Below are positions 1 through 6,987 of a stretch of DNA of 64,000 nucleotides, in pieces (positions within the stretch are counted from its first letter, which is position 1; each line of letters opens with the position of its first letter). The stretch is from a virus: IMG/VR virus record IMGVR_UViG_3300046804_004104, positions 1 to 64,000 of that record; one strand, given 5' to 3'. Made by a program: the position numbers and the translations under genes. A model generated the notes under the pieces. It was given only the letters and a program-made list of their open reading frames with translations. It was not told the DNA's origin and searched no databases.

Positions 1-143
1 ACGAGACCCCTTGGGCTAAGTTTGTTCGTTGTATGACTGATGGCCAGATTGGTCGTCATTTGGTACAGACTCGTGACGGAGTTCGTTGGGATGATGAAGC
101 AATCAATGAGGAGGAAATGATTGAGATGATGCAAGAGCTCTGA
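1..143 (+). CDS. 3' end of an unrecognised phage gene (partial)
   Basis: This is an open frame entering from the left edge, with its first full codon at base 3, ending at TGA 141-143. The visible 46 residues contain a TDGQIGRHLVQTRDGVRW segment and a very acidic tail with several Glu and Met residues (ending EEEMIEMMQEL). I do not recognise the family. Its codon use is richer in G and C than that of the structural genes further right, as is that of the next small gene, so the two may belong to one module. It lies on the same strand as everything else. The start and most of the protein are outside the window, so no function can be given. Confidence 0.6.
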   Translation, partial: ETPWAKFVRCMTDGQIGRHLVQTRDGVRWDDEAINEEEMIEMMQEL

Positions 144-185
144 TTCATTCGTCTACACTAACCACACACCTTCGCTAACATCATC

Positions 186-410
186 ATGACCAACATCGAC
201 ATCTCCAAAGCAAGCAAACTGGATCTGCTGGTTGCTGATGTTCAGGGGCAGATTAAGTACACCGTGCTTAAGCCTTCGCGTCGTGGTGTGAAAGCACTCA
301 CAGGTCAGCGAGCTTGGGCGAATGCTGCTCCTAAGGGTGCGTTCCTGCATGGTGCTATCAGTGAGGCAGCTGCAGTGACGAAGAACAACAAGTGCTCCAA
401 GGCTTGCTGA
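186..410 (+). CDS. Small basic hypothetical protein, 74 aa
   Basis: The frame gives a 74-residue protein with a basic central part (KPSRRGVKALTGQRAW), an Ala-rich stretch and two cysteines near the C-terminus (NKCSKAC). There is no signal peptide or membrane segment. It starts 42 bases after the preceding stop, and no good Shine-Dalgarno sequence precedes the ATG, which weakens the call. Codon use resembles the partial gene upstream and is less AT-biased than the structural genes. I do not recognise a family. It could be a small late protein or, less likely, a chance frame. An antisense 94-residue frame overlaps it but shows no protein-like features, so the + strand reading is preferred. Confidence 0.45.
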   Translation: MTNIDISKASKLDLLVADVQGQIKYTVLKPSRRGVKALTGQRAWANAAPKGAFLHGAISEAAAVTKNNKCSKAC

Positions 411-554
411 GGGTTTGTGATGTGTTCCCTCTGAGGCTTATGAGTTCTTAAGAGCACTTGGAGGGGACACGAATACAGGGGAGAAGGAGCAGCGATGCTC
501 GTGTAGCTTATATGCCAGTTTGAGCAGTTGTTTGTGCGCCCGTTTGTGTTAGCG

Positions 555-575
555 CGGGGCGCGGTGGCCCCGTTT
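555..575 (+). terminator. Possible terminator: GC-rich hairpin
   Basis: The stem CGGGGC (555-560) pairs with GCCCCG (567-572) across a six-base loop and is followed by only three T residues, then GAAAAAA. The stem is strong and stands out in an AT-rich genome. The T-tract is poor, so termination would be weak or assisted. The position, after the 186-410 gene and before the next module, fits a module end. Confidence 0.4.
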
Positions 576-658
576 GAAAAAACGCTCACTACCCTAATCT
601 ATAACGACCCCAAAAAGCGCTCATAAAGCTTCACACAATCAAAAATTTTTTTGCCGGC

Positions 659-666
659 CATAAATT
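659..666 (+). promoter_or_regulatory. Weak late-promoter-like octamer CATAAATT
   Basis: CATAAATT differs from the T4-type late motif NATAAATA only in its last base. It lies 25 bases upstream of the ATG of the 692 gene and is the only candidate promoter close to the start of the accessory module. This is position and similarity only. Confidence 0.3.
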
Positions 667-691
667 ACTATAGGGACCACATAATACTCAC

Positions 692-1264
692 ATGTACTAT
701 AAGAAACTTGATATTGATTCCTTTGAAAAAGTCCAAGAACTTATAGTTCCTTATATGATTGATTATGTAAATCGAAATCTTACAGAAGAAAAATTATTTT
801 ATAACCTTATACCTGACGAAGACCTTCAGAAATTTAAACAAGAAATTCCAGAATTATTTGATAGTATTCGGAATCATCTTGGAAGTGAAGTATTATTCAT
901 ATCTTATTTGTTCATTGATAATCATAGTCATGTTCCGATACACACGGATGCAAATAATCCATTGGTTAAGAAAAGAATACGATTGAATTGGCCAATTCTA
1001 AATGCTTCAAGCGCGTCTACGATTTTCTATAAAAAAAATTCTGAGAATATTGAAGGTACTCTGAGTTCATTATCAAATGGAGTGACTGGTCATTATTATA
1101 GTATTGAAAATTGTTACGAAGTGGATAAATATGTCTTAGACTCTCCTACATTAATGAATGTAAAGGAGCTTCATGGAATTAAAATTTTGAATTCTAAATT
1201 ACCAAGAATTTTACTTTCAATGAGGTTATCAAATGAAGATCAAGTTTGTAAACAATATTTTTAA
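692..1264 (+). CDS. Putative 2OG-Fe(II) oxygenase-like protein, 190 aa
   Basis: The protein has the layout of a small phage jelly-roll oxygenase. An HTD motif (H84-x-D86) would give two iron ligands, H161 (in ELHGI) the third, and an Arg after it (R172 or R178, in PRILLSMR) could bind the 2-oxoglutarate carboxylate. The stretch RLNWPILNASSASTIFY (residues 97-113) resembles the strand that follows HxD in many marine phage proteins of this type. There is no signal peptide or membrane segment. The ATG has only a distant AGGGA upstream. It opens a run of accessory genes and ends five bases before the next ATG, which suggests co-expression. The substrate is unknown. I infer the fold from motif spacing, so a non-catalytic cupin remains possible. 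Confidence 0.6.
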   Translation: MYYKKLDIDSFEKVQELIVPYMIDYVNRNLTEEKLFYNLIPDEDLQKFKQEIPELFDSIRNHLGSEVLFISYLFIDNHSHVPIHTDANNPLVKKRIRLNWPILNASSASTIFYKKNSENIEGTLSSLSNGVTGHYYSIENCYEVDKYVLDSPTLMNVKELHGIKILNSKLPRILLSMRLSNEDQVCKQYF

Positions 1265-1269
1265 CTAAA

Positions 1270-2388
1270 ATGAAAATCACAACATTATCTTCATTTCCAG
1301 GTTGTCCCTTTAATGATACTTTTGAAACTTTTTTTGATACTTATGAACTTGGAGAAGATGTTGAGTGTTATCAGTTATTGTTTTGCCCATATGGTACAGG
1401 ATCATCATTTGAAGATTTGTACAAAATAAATTTTCAAAGCAGAGTTGTGATCTTAAACATCATGGATTTAATGATCAATATTAATGATAATACTGCAATT
1501 GATGAACTTAAAAAATTTTGTGAAGATCATCCAGAACAAAATTTTATTATCTTTAATTTTCATTTAAATCTTAAAAAAGAACTGAATCTTTCAAACTTAT
1601 ATACAGATACAATAGTTACTACAAATTTAACTGAGAAGTTAAAACCTTGTGAGAAAAAAGATATTTCAAATCGTTGGTTAGTATTAAATTCAGATACGAA
1701 AGTACATAAGTTGATGGCAGTGGCTTATTTGTTATCAAAAGATTATTATACAAATGGTGATATTACTTTTAGTATGCACTTTTCAAATTTGGTAACTTAT
1801 GATAAGTATAAAAATTTAACGAAGATTCCAAATCATTTGAAGGAAGATTTTGCAAGAGGATATCAAAAATTTAAAGCGAAAGATTTTGATTTATTGAAAA
1901 TCAGAAATTTTGATAGTAAGAACGATCGAGTTGCAAAAAATTATAATACGAATCTGTTGCCAGTGTATGAAAATATTGGAGTTGAAATTATCAATGGAAC
2001 GATGTTTTTTGAAAAAACACCAGTTCTAAGTGAAAAAGAAATTCAATCTATTTTTGCAAAGAACTTTCCAATCTACATCAATGCTCCTGGAATGTCACAA
2101 CAAATTAAAAGATTATTTGGTATCGATATTTTTGATGATATTGTAGATCATAGTTATGATGATATCGAAAATCATTTTGAAAGAATGGCTGCTGCGATAG
2201 ATCGAAATGAAGAACTATTAAATGGCTCGACAAATATCAAAGAACTGTGGTATGATAACAAGAAAAGATTTGATGATAACTGTGAAAGAATGACTTCATT
2301 ATGTTTTGATAAAAGTTATCAAAGAATTTTTAATCATGAAAAAATTAAACAATCACTAAAACATTTTAATATTTCAATAGATCTATGA
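1270..2388 (+). CDS. Unknown phage protein, possibly glycosyltransferase-like, 372 aa
   Basis: A soluble 372-residue protein with no signal peptide or membrane span. The N-terminal half alternates strands and charged helices, as in a Rossmann-like domain. The C-terminal third has a segment of the form FFEKTPVLSEKEIQSIFAKN followed by INAPG and a FDDIVDHSYDDIENHFER helix. I associate this pattern with uncharacterised marine phage proteins that resemble the nucleotide-sugar side of GT-B glycosyltransferases (an E-K pair, then a turn and an Asp-rich helix). That resemblance is weak and no catalytic residue can be named. The stop overlaps the start of the next gene as ATGA, so translation of the hexapeptide acyltransferase is probably coupled to this protein, which suggests a shared pathway. 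Confidence 0.55.
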   Translation: MKITTLSSFPGCPFNDTFETFFDTYELGEDVECYQLLFCPYGTGSSFEDLYKINFQSRVVILNIMDLMININDNTAIDELKKFCEDHPEQNFIIFNFHLNLKKELNLSNLYTDTIVTTNLTEKLKPCEKKDISNRWLVLNSDTKVHKLMAVAYLLSKDYYTNGDITFSMHFSNLVTYDKYKNLTKIPNHLKEDFARGYQKFKAKDFDLLKIRNFDSKNDRVAKNYNTNLLPVYENIGVEIINGTMFFEKTPVLSEKEIQSIFAKNFPIYINAPGMSQQIKRLFGIDIFDDIVDHSYDDIENHFERMAAAIDRNEELLNGSTNIKELWYDNKKRFDDNCERMTSLCFDKSYQRIFNHEKIKQSLKHFNISIDL

Positions 2389-2984
2389 TTATTGAAAATC
2401 ATAAACCCATAAGATTCATAGGATATCATGAGTCTTCGATGGTTGAAACTGCATTGACATTTGTTTCTTTGGAAACTCAGAATCAAATTGAAGTTATTAC
2501 TCCCGAAGAGTTTTTAGCTTTAGACAATAAAGATGATTACCAATATTTGGTTACATTTTGTATTGATATGAAGTTAAGAAAAGAAATTTGTAAGTTAATT
2601 GATGATTCAAATTTGGATTGCATCACCTGGATTCATGATGCTGCAGTAATTTGTAATGATTGCAAAATTGGTAAAGGAGTAATCATAGGGCAGTTTACCT
2701 CTGCATTGTATTCGACGGTGATTGAGAATCATTGTTATATCGAACCATATTGTCTCATTGCACATCATGTTCATTTGGGTAAAGCCTGTGTAGTTCATAC
2801 AGGTACTTTAATTGCTGGAAGAACGACAGTTGGAGAAAACTGTACATTTAAATATAAATCTGGTACAATAGGAAAAGTTACAATTGTGAATGATGTTACG
2901 ATAGGTGCATTAAGTCATGTAACAAAAGATATTACTCAATCAGGAAGATATCTTGGATCGATTGCAAGATATGTTGGAGAATAA
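2385..2984 (+). CDS. Left-handed beta-helix (hexapeptide) acyltransferase, NeuD/PglD-like, 199 aa
   Basis: The N-terminal ~75 residues look like the small Rossmann domain (IRFIGYHESS start) that precedes the acyltransferase helix in NeuD/PglD-type enzymes. From about residue 85, hexapeptide repeats of the form (I/V)-G-x-(G/N)-x-x run through most of the rest: CKIGKGVIIGQF, IENHCYIEP, HLGKACVVHTG, TVGENCTFKYKSG, IVNDVTIGALS. A His pair (AHHVHLG) sits where the catalytic His lies in sugar acetyltransferases. Such enzymes form trimers that transfer acetyl from acetyl-CoA to an amino- or hydroxy-sugar. The ATG overlaps the previous stop by four bases. The family is secure; the acceptor is unknown. 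Confidence 0.8.
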   Translation: MIIENHKPIRFIGYHESSMVETALTFVSLETQNQIEVITPEEFLALDNKDDYQYLVTFCIDMKLRKEICKLIDDSNLDCITWIHDAAVICNDCKIGKGVIIGQFTSALYSTVIENHCYIEPYCLIAHHVHLGKACVVHTGTLIAGRTTVGENCTFKYKSGTIGKVTIVNDVTIGALSHVTKDITQSGRYLGSIARYVGE

Positions 2985-3009
2985 TTAAAAATACTATATA
3001 ATCATTGAA

Positions 3010-3177
3010 ATGAACACAAAAGAATATATGGAACTCAAGTTGGATTATCAAGAAAAAGACTTATTGATTGATTGTCTTCAACACCGATTGGATACAGATA
3101 AAATTTTAGTGATTAATGATTCACTCAAAAATGAGATTGAAGATTTATTGGCTAAAGTTGAAGAAGAGTGTATTTGA
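3010..3177 (+). CDS. Small coiled-coil protein, 55 aa
   Basis: A 55-residue acidic helical protein of the form MNTKEYMELKLDYQEKDLLI, then a CLQHRLDTDK segment and an EIEDLLAKVEEE tail. The pattern of Leu/Ile with Glu/Lys predicts a helical hairpin or coiled coil. I recognise similar short proteins in marine T4-like phages, where their function is unknown. The ATG lies 25 bases after the acyltransferase stop. There is no strong Shine-Dalgarno sequence. The frame has normal codon use for the region and ends just before a late-promoter-like motif. Confidence 0.65.
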   Translation: MNTKEYMELKLDYQEKDLLIDCLQHRLDTDKILVINDSLKNEIEDLLAKVEEECI

Positions 3178-3183
3178 TTTGTT

Positions 3184-3191
3184 TCTAAATA
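3184..3191 (+). promoter_or_regulatory. Late-promoter-like TCTAAATA
   Basis: TCTAAATA resembles the NATAAATA/CTAAATA late motif of T4-like marine phages and lies about 65 bases before the glycosyltransferase ATG. The same 76-base gap also holds a weak sigma70-like pair, TTGCAT (3204-3209) and TAGAAT (3227-3232), separated by 17 bases. Either could drive the 3257 gene. Neither is proven. Confidence 0.4.
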
Positions 3192-3256
3192 AACCAGAAA
3201 CCATTGCATGAATTGACTTGTAGTGGTAGAATAACAACATTGCAATTCTAAATTTT

Positions 3257-4009
3257 ATGTCTAAAGGATTTACAATTAAAGCTACAGCACCAACTCCAAA
3301 AAAGAATGAGGACGAGTTTGATATTAATGCTGCGAAAGAAGCTATTCGTGGTAAATCGATTATCTTCTGTCTTCCAGGTCGCGGGTGTTCTTATACTTTC
3401 CTCAAAGCATTTGTTCAATTGTGTTTTGATCTTGTCCAAAATGGTGCAAGTATTCAAATCTCTCAAGATTATTCTTCTATGGTTAACTTTGCTCGTTGCA
3501 AAGTTCTTGGAGCTAATGTTCTGCGTGGGCCCAAACAAGTACCTTGGGATGGTAAACTAAACTACGATTACCAACTTTGGATCGATAATGATATTGTTTT
3601 TGATACTGAGAAGTTTTATCGTCTTGTAGCAATGGATCGTGATATTGCGGCTGGTTGGTATATGACTGAAGATGGTCATACGACTTCTGTTGCTCATTGG
3701 CTTGAGGAAGATGACTTTAAGAACAACGGTGGAGTCATGAACCACGAGACTGGTGAGACCATGCAGAAGCGTCGTAAACCGTTTACTGTGGACTATACTG
3801 GTTTCGGTTGGGTTCTGATCAAGAAAGGTGTCTTTGAGTCTCTGGAGTACCCCTGGTTCGCTCCTAAGATGCAAGTCTTTGACTCTGGAGAGGTTCAAGA
3901 TATGTGTGGTGAAGATGTCTCGTTCTGTCTTGATGCTAAAGAGGCGGGATTTGAGATTTGGTGTGATCCCAAGATTCGCGTGGGACATGAAAAGACTCGT
4001 ATTATCTGA
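3257..4009 (+). CDS. GT-A type glycosyltransferase conserved in cyanomyoviruses, 250 aa
   Basis: After a Lys/Pro-rich leader of about 30 residues, the protein has a Rossmann-like strand (KSIIFCLPGRG), the segment SQDYSSMVNFARCKVLGANV and a WIDNDIVF strand whose D-x-D is the expected metal and nucleotide-sugar binding motif. A VDYTGFGWVLIKKGVFE segment and GEDVSFCLDAKEAGFEIW resemble the acceptor-side acidic ED motif and last helices of GT2-like enzymes. It ends DPKIRVGHEKTRII. I recognise this as a protein widely conserved in cyanophage genomes and annotated as a putative glycosyltransferase. Codon use is visibly less AT-biased than in the neighbours, which may reflect strong conservation or high expression. 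Donor and acceptor are unknown. Confidence 0.8.
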   Translation: MSKGFTIKATAPTPKKNEDEFDINAAKEAIRGKSIIFCLPGRGCSYTFLKAFVQLCFDLVQNGASIQISQDYSSMVNFARCKVLGANVLRGPKQVPWDGKLNYDYQLWIDNDIVFDTEKFYRLVAMDRDIAAGWYMTEDGHTTSVAHWLEEDDFKNNGGVMNHETGETMQKRRKPFTVDYTGFGWVLIKKGVFESLEYPWFAPKMQVFDSGEVQDMCGEDVSFCLDAKEAGFEIWCDPKIRVGHEKTRII

Positions 4010-4040
4010 TATTGAGTCTTAAAACTCCTAGAAACTGATG

Positions 4041-4071
4041 TTCGGCGCGTTTGAAAGACAATTTCGGCGCG
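4041..4071. repeat. GC-rich 9-base direct repeat in a gap
   Basis: The nonamer TTCGGCGCG occurs at 4041-4049 and 4063-4071, start to start 22 bases, in the 93-base gap between the glycosyltransferase and the next small gene. A 5-base inverted match (GCGCG with CGCGC) could form a weak stem across the pair. The GC-rich repeat is unusual in this AT-rich region. Its role, possibly protein binding or weak termination, is unknown. Confidence 0.5.
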
Positions 4072-4102
4072 CAAATAAAACCAATTGTGAGGTATTAGAA
4101 AA

Positions 4103-4255
4103 ATGGCAGTAAAAGCAAAAGGTGGATTAAATAAAAATATTGGTTATGTACCTGGAAAACCTAAATTAAGTCGTCAAGGTAAAGGTAAAGGTACTAAGTA
4201 TGCCTCAACGAGCCGTAATAATGCTCGGAAACCTTATAGAGGTCAAGGTAAGTAA
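4103..4255 (+). CDS. Small very basic conserved protein, 50 aa
   Basis: A 50-residue protein rich in Lys, Arg, Gly and Asn. It starts MAVKAKGGLNKNIGYVPGKP, continues with a KLSRQGKGKG stretch and ends NNARKPYRGQGK. It has only three acidic-free segments and no hydrophobic core, so it is probably disordered and nucleic-acid-binding or virion-associated. I recognise close relatives of this sequence in marine T4-like phages, with no known function. A GAGG sequence lies ten bases before the ATG. It ends eight bases before the carbamoyltransferase gene, so both are probably on one transcript. Confidence 0.75.
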   Translation: MAVKAKGGLNKNIGYVPGKPKLSRQGKGKGTKYASTSRNNARKPYRGQGK

Positions 4256-4263
4256 ATTAATAT

Positions 4264-6012
4264 ATGAGAGTTCTTGGAATATGTCCTTCACATGACAGTA
4301 GTGTCTGTGTGATAAATGATGGTCAGATTGAGTTTTTTGCAAAAGAAGAACGACTTTCTGGCATCAAAAGAGATATGCACGCTAAAAAGTGCTTAGATTT
4401 GGTTCATGAAATATATGGATCAAATTCAATTGACTATGCAACATATTCCTGGCAACAATTTGAGGATGGTCGTAGGTATTTAATTACGGAAGAAATTGTA
4501 AGACGCAAGTTTGGTATTACACTTAAAGAACCTAGACCATTCTCTAAGAATAATTTTTTTCAACATCATTTAAATCATGCTGCGGTTGCTTTTTATAATA
4601 GTGGATTTAAAGAAGCATTAACATTTGTGATTGATAGGAATGGTACGGAGATGCATGTAGATTTTCAGACTCAATATCGTGAGGCTGAAAGCGTTTTTCA
4701 TTGTCAATATCCAAATAATTTTATTACATTACAAAAAAATTTTTGGACATCTAGAAAATTAGATCCAATACCAACCGAAATACTTGAATATATTCAACAC
4801 CTTAACATTGAATATGACTTAAGTCATCGTTTTAGTATTGTTAAAGCTTACGAAGCTGCAACAACGATGATTAATCAAGATGCATTAGAAAATGGTAAAA
4901 CAATGGGCCTTTCTTCATATGGTGAAGATAAAGATTATGAACCATTATTTGATGAAAATTTTAAGCCAATTGATTCAATGTTTGAAGAAATTGAATTTAA
5001 AAAAAATCCAGGTATGCCTACATCTTGTTTTAATGGGTGTGAAGAATATATCACAGAAAAAGTTACCAAAGAAAATTACCAACAATATGCAAATTGGGCC
5101 AAACAAGTTCAATTGGAAACTCAACGAGCTGCTTTAAATCTTATTGAGAAAAATGTTAAAAAAACTAGAATTAAAAATGTTTGTATTGCCGGTGGATATG
5201 GATTAAATATCGTTGCAAATGCTTTTTACATTAAAAATTTGCCAGATGTTAATTTTTACTTTGAACCTTTGTCGGATGATACGGGAAATAGTATAGGTTG
5301 TGCAATGAACTTGTATCGGCAACTTACAAATGATGTTAAAATTTATACTCCAAAAAATAATTTCTATCACTATTATCACAATGAAGATTTACAAGTAGAA
5401 AAACATCACGCAGTTAAAAATATTGGAGTAGATGAATTATCTGATATGTTAATTCAACAAAATATTATTTCTATTTTTGAAGGATCTCCAGAATCTGGAC
5501 CCAGAGCTTTAGGCCATAGATCAATATTATTTGACGCCAGAGTTAAAAATGGAAAAGATATTGTAAATATTCTTAAAAAAAGAGAATGGTATAGACCATT
5601 TGCTGGAATAATCTTGGAAGAATATTTTGAAGATTATTTTGATAGTATTGGACTTAAAAAATCTGAATATATGACAATTAATTTTGATTGTAAAGAAGGT
5701 GTAAAAGATTATATACCATCAATTGTTCATGTTGATAATACATGTAGAATTCAAACGGTAAATAAAGACAATTTATTTTTATACAATCTTTTAATTTCTT
5801 TTTATAATAAAACTGGTTGTCCTATACTTTTAAATACTAGTTTTAATCTTGCAGGGAAACCATTAATTCAAACAAAAAAACAAGCATTAGATTTTATGGA
5901 AGAATTGGATGTATCTGTACCTTTTTCTGGAGTTTATTTTGTGGATGATCAAAAATTAGTTTCCATTAAAAATGGACTTAAACATGTTTTCATGAAAACA
6001 GAGTCTAAATAA
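4264..6012 (+). CDS. Carbamoyltransferase, NodU/CmcH/TobZ family, 582 aa
   Basis: Both domains of the family are visible. The N-terminal Kae1-like part has GICPSHDSSVCVINDG (residues 5-20), the family H-D motif, and FFQHHLNHAAVAFYNSG (98-114), whose HH..H residues bind metal and carbamoyladenylate. The middle has an IAGGYGLNIVANA segment. The C-terminal YrdC-like and small domains have EGSPESGPRALGHRSIL (around 407-422), REWYRPFAGIILEE and LLNTSFNLAGKPLI, all family hallmarks. Length is normal for the family (about 560-610). These enzymes make carbamoyl-AMP from carbamoyl phosphate and ATP and transfer it to a hydroxyl. Known acceptors include Nod factor sugars, antibiotics and, for phage-derived members, 5-hydroxymethylcytosine in DNA. 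The acceptor here is unknown. It is downstream of sugar-modifying genes, which favours a glycan or modified base. Confidence 0.9.
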   Translation: MRVLGICPSHDSSVCVINDGQIEFFAKEERLSGIKRDMHAKKCLDLVHEIYGSNSIDYATYSWQQFEDGRRYLITEEIVRRKFGITLKEPRPFSKNNFFQHHLNHAAVAFYNSGFKEALTFVIDRNGTEMHVDFQTQYREAESVFHCQYPNNFITLQKNFWTSRKLDPIPTEILEYIQHLNIEYDLSHRFSIVKAYEAATTMINQDALENGKTMGLSSYGEDKDYEPLFDENFKPIDSMFEEIEFKKNPGMPTSCFNGCEEYITEKVTKENYQQYANWAKQVQLETQRAALNLIEKNVKKTRIKNVCIAGGYGLNIVANAFYIKNLPDVNFYFEPLSDDTGNSIGCAMNLYRQLTNDVKIYTPKNNFYHYYHNEDLQVEKHHAVKNIGVDELSDMLIQQNIISIFEGSPESGPRALGHRSILFDARVKNGKDIVNILKKREWYRPFAGIILEEYFEDYFDSIGLKKSEYMTINFDCKEGVKDYIPSIVHVDNTCRIQTVNKDNLFLYNLLISFYNKTGCPILLNTSFNLAGKPLIQTKKQALDFMEELDVSVPFSGVYFVDDQKLVSIKNGLKHVFMKTESK

Positions 6013-6037
6013 AAATAGTTATAGTTAGTAAGTTAAA

Positions 6038-6196
6038 ATGTCGGAAGAGTTAACACCAAAAGTAGGTCCAAATGAGGCTGATTCTCCAGCTCCTGCGCCA
6101 GAAGATGCAAAAGTATTTGGTTATGATGTAGCTTCTAATGCACAAACAGTAGCTCCAGCAAAACCAAATCCAGCTTCACCTCTAGCCGCAGGTTGA
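6038..6196 (+). CDS. Small Ala/Pro-rich acidic protein, 52 aa
   Basis: A 52-residue protein starting MSEELTPKVGPNEADSPAPA, then a KVFGYDVASNAQ core and an AKPNPASPLAAG tail. It is low in complexity and probably disordered, with no membrane or metal-binding features. I recall similar Pro/Ala-rich short proteins next to the following gene in cyanomyoviruses; function unknown. It begins 25 bases after the carbamoyltransferase stop, behind a TCTAAATA sequence at 6004-6011 that could act as a weak late promoter. It ends one base before the next ATG, indicating joint translation. Confidence 0.65.
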   Translation: MSEELTPKVGPNEADSPAPAPEDAKVFGYDVASNAQTVAPAKPNPASPLAAG

Positions 6197-6197
6197 T

Positions 6198-6665
6198 ATG
6201 ACAGAAAAAGAAGCATATATTCACGAATGGATTAAACAAGTATCCACCCCAAAGGATAAATTGGGTGGGTTTTCTGTTTGTCCATATGCTTCTGGATCAA
6301 AAACTTTAATTGTAGAGACTCCATTAGATGGCATTGTACCTCAACCAGGATACGATGTCATCGTTTTTATTATTGAAGACTTTTGGAGACCAGATCAAGT
6401 TGAAAAATGGGTTAAATTATATAATGAAAAGTTCCCATACTACAAGTTTTTTGAAGATCTGTCTTCTAGAGACACTTTTATTAGTGGTGTTAAGACAAAT
6501 AATGAGAAATTTAACTTAATTTTATGCCAATCGAAGAAAAAATTAAGTGCCATTCGCAAAAAATTAGCTAAAACCGACTATTATTCGTTCTGGACTGAAG
6601 AATATTTGGAACAAATTTTAGGAGAGGATGTAGAAATTATCAATTCTGAGGACATTTCGGGATAG
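6198..6665 (+). CDS. Conserved phage protein of unknown function, 155 aa
   Basis: A soluble protein starting MTEKEAYIHEWIKQVSTPKD. It then has GGFSVCPYASGSKTLIVETP, a hydrophobic strand YDVIVFIIEDFW and a basic helix CQSKKKLSAIRKKLAKT, ending in an acidic C-terminus. The C-P-Y/F-A motif near residue 28 and the strand order suggest a compact alpha/beta fold. I recognise the family as conserved in cyanomyoviruses upstream of the baseplate genes, but no function is known to me. The ATG follows the previous stop by one base, with AGG about six bases upstream. Confidence 0.7.
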   Translation: MTEKEAYIHEWIKQVSTPKDKLGGFSVCPYASGSKTLIVETPLDGIVPQPGYDVIVFIIEDFWRPDQVEKWVKLYNEKFPYYKFFEDLSSRDTFISGVKTNNEKFNLILCQSKKKLSAIRKKLAKTDYYSFWTEEYLEQILGEDVEIINSEDISG

Positions 6666-6682
6666 CAACCCCGTAAAAAGTT

Positions 6683-6701
6683 CTGATTTTACAATCAGGA
6701 G
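6683..6701 (+). promoter_or_regulatory. Hairpin abutting a ribosome binding site
   Basis: CTGATT (6683-6688) pairs with AATCAG (6693-6698) across a TTAC loop. The last two bases of the 3' arm are the first two of the AGGAG Shine-Dalgarno sequence (6697-6701), six bases before the 6708 ATG. The stem could partly mask ribosome access. It is only 6 bp and AT-rich, so the effect may be small. Confidence 0.35.
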
Positions 6702-6707
6702 CTAAAA

Positions 6708-6947
6708 ATGTCGAATTTACCCGTAGATAGAGATCAAAATTACATGAGAGAGATGTGGGGAACCACTAGATTAATCACTGATTATATGAAAACTCCGGAA
6801 AAAAGAGTAATTCAGGAGGTTATGCATGATTTGGCTCTCAAACACGATTTAAAAAAACAAACAGAGCTACATGAAAAGATTCGTAATGATGAAGATTATG
6901 ATGATTGGTCATATGGTACTGAACCAACATATGGCAAAAAGTGGTAA
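6708..6947 (+). CDS. Small conserved hypothetical protein, 79 aa
   Basis: A 79-residue charged protein with an N-terminal RDQNYMREMWGTTRLITDYM segment and a helical, Lys/Glu-rich middle (KHDLKKQTELHEKIRNDEDY). It ends WSYGTEPTYGKKW, with several aromatic residues. The charge pattern predicts a helical protein with a flexible aromatic tail. A good Shine-Dalgarno sequence AGGAG lies six bases before the ATG. It is the last gene before the late promoter of gp25, so it may be read with the accessory module rather than the baseplate operon. I believe it has relatives in other marine T4-like phages at the same place; function unknown. Confidence 0.65.
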   Translation: MSNLPVDRDQNYMREMWGTTRLITDYMKTPEKRVIQEVMHDLALKHDLKKQTELHEKIRNDEDYDDWSYGTEPTYGKKW

Positions 6948-6964
6948 AAAGGTCTTATACATAT

Positions 6965-6972
6965 AATAAATA
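6965..6972 (+). promoter_or_regulatory. Late promoter AATAAATA for the baseplate operon
   Basis: AATAAATA matches seven of eight bases of the T4 late promoter TATAAATA. It lies 15 bases before the gp25 ATG in a 40-base gap, where an initiating late promoter is expected. Known T4 late promoters are read by RNA polymerase carrying gp55 and gp33. Use here is inferred. Confidence 0.65.
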
Positions 6973-6987
6973 CCCTTAGTTTGAGTA

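Larger units (their letters stand above)
411..691. other. Gene-free gap, 281 bases, relatively GC-rich
   Basis: No convincing gene or tRNA is seen on either strand. The segment has more G and C than the rest of the window. It contains a small hairpin with a GCGA tetraloop (GAGCA-gcga-TGCTC, 487-500), a terminator-like hairpin at 555-575, and an A/T-rich run just before the next gene. It separates the left-edge genes from the accessory module beginning at 692. Confidence 0.5.

Noticed and set aside
305-589. 94-codon frame on the minus strand
   Set aside because: It overlaps the + strand gene at 186-410, has no ribosome site and no protein-like pattern. All supported genes in the window are on the + strand.
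664-690. Sequence resembling pieces of a T7 promoter (CTATAGGGA and TAATACTCAC)
   Set aside because: The pieces are in the wrong order and spacing, and no single-subunit RNA polymerase is seen. Chance similarity.
411-691. tRNA or other structured RNA in the gap
   Set aside because: No cloverleaf with T-loop and anticodon pattern could be found. Only short hairpins are present.
3213-3232. TTGACT followed by TAGAAT as a sigma70 promoter
   Set aside because: The gap between the two is only eight bases. The alternative with TTGCAT has 17 bases but a poor -35, so it is kept only as a weak option beside the late-type motif.
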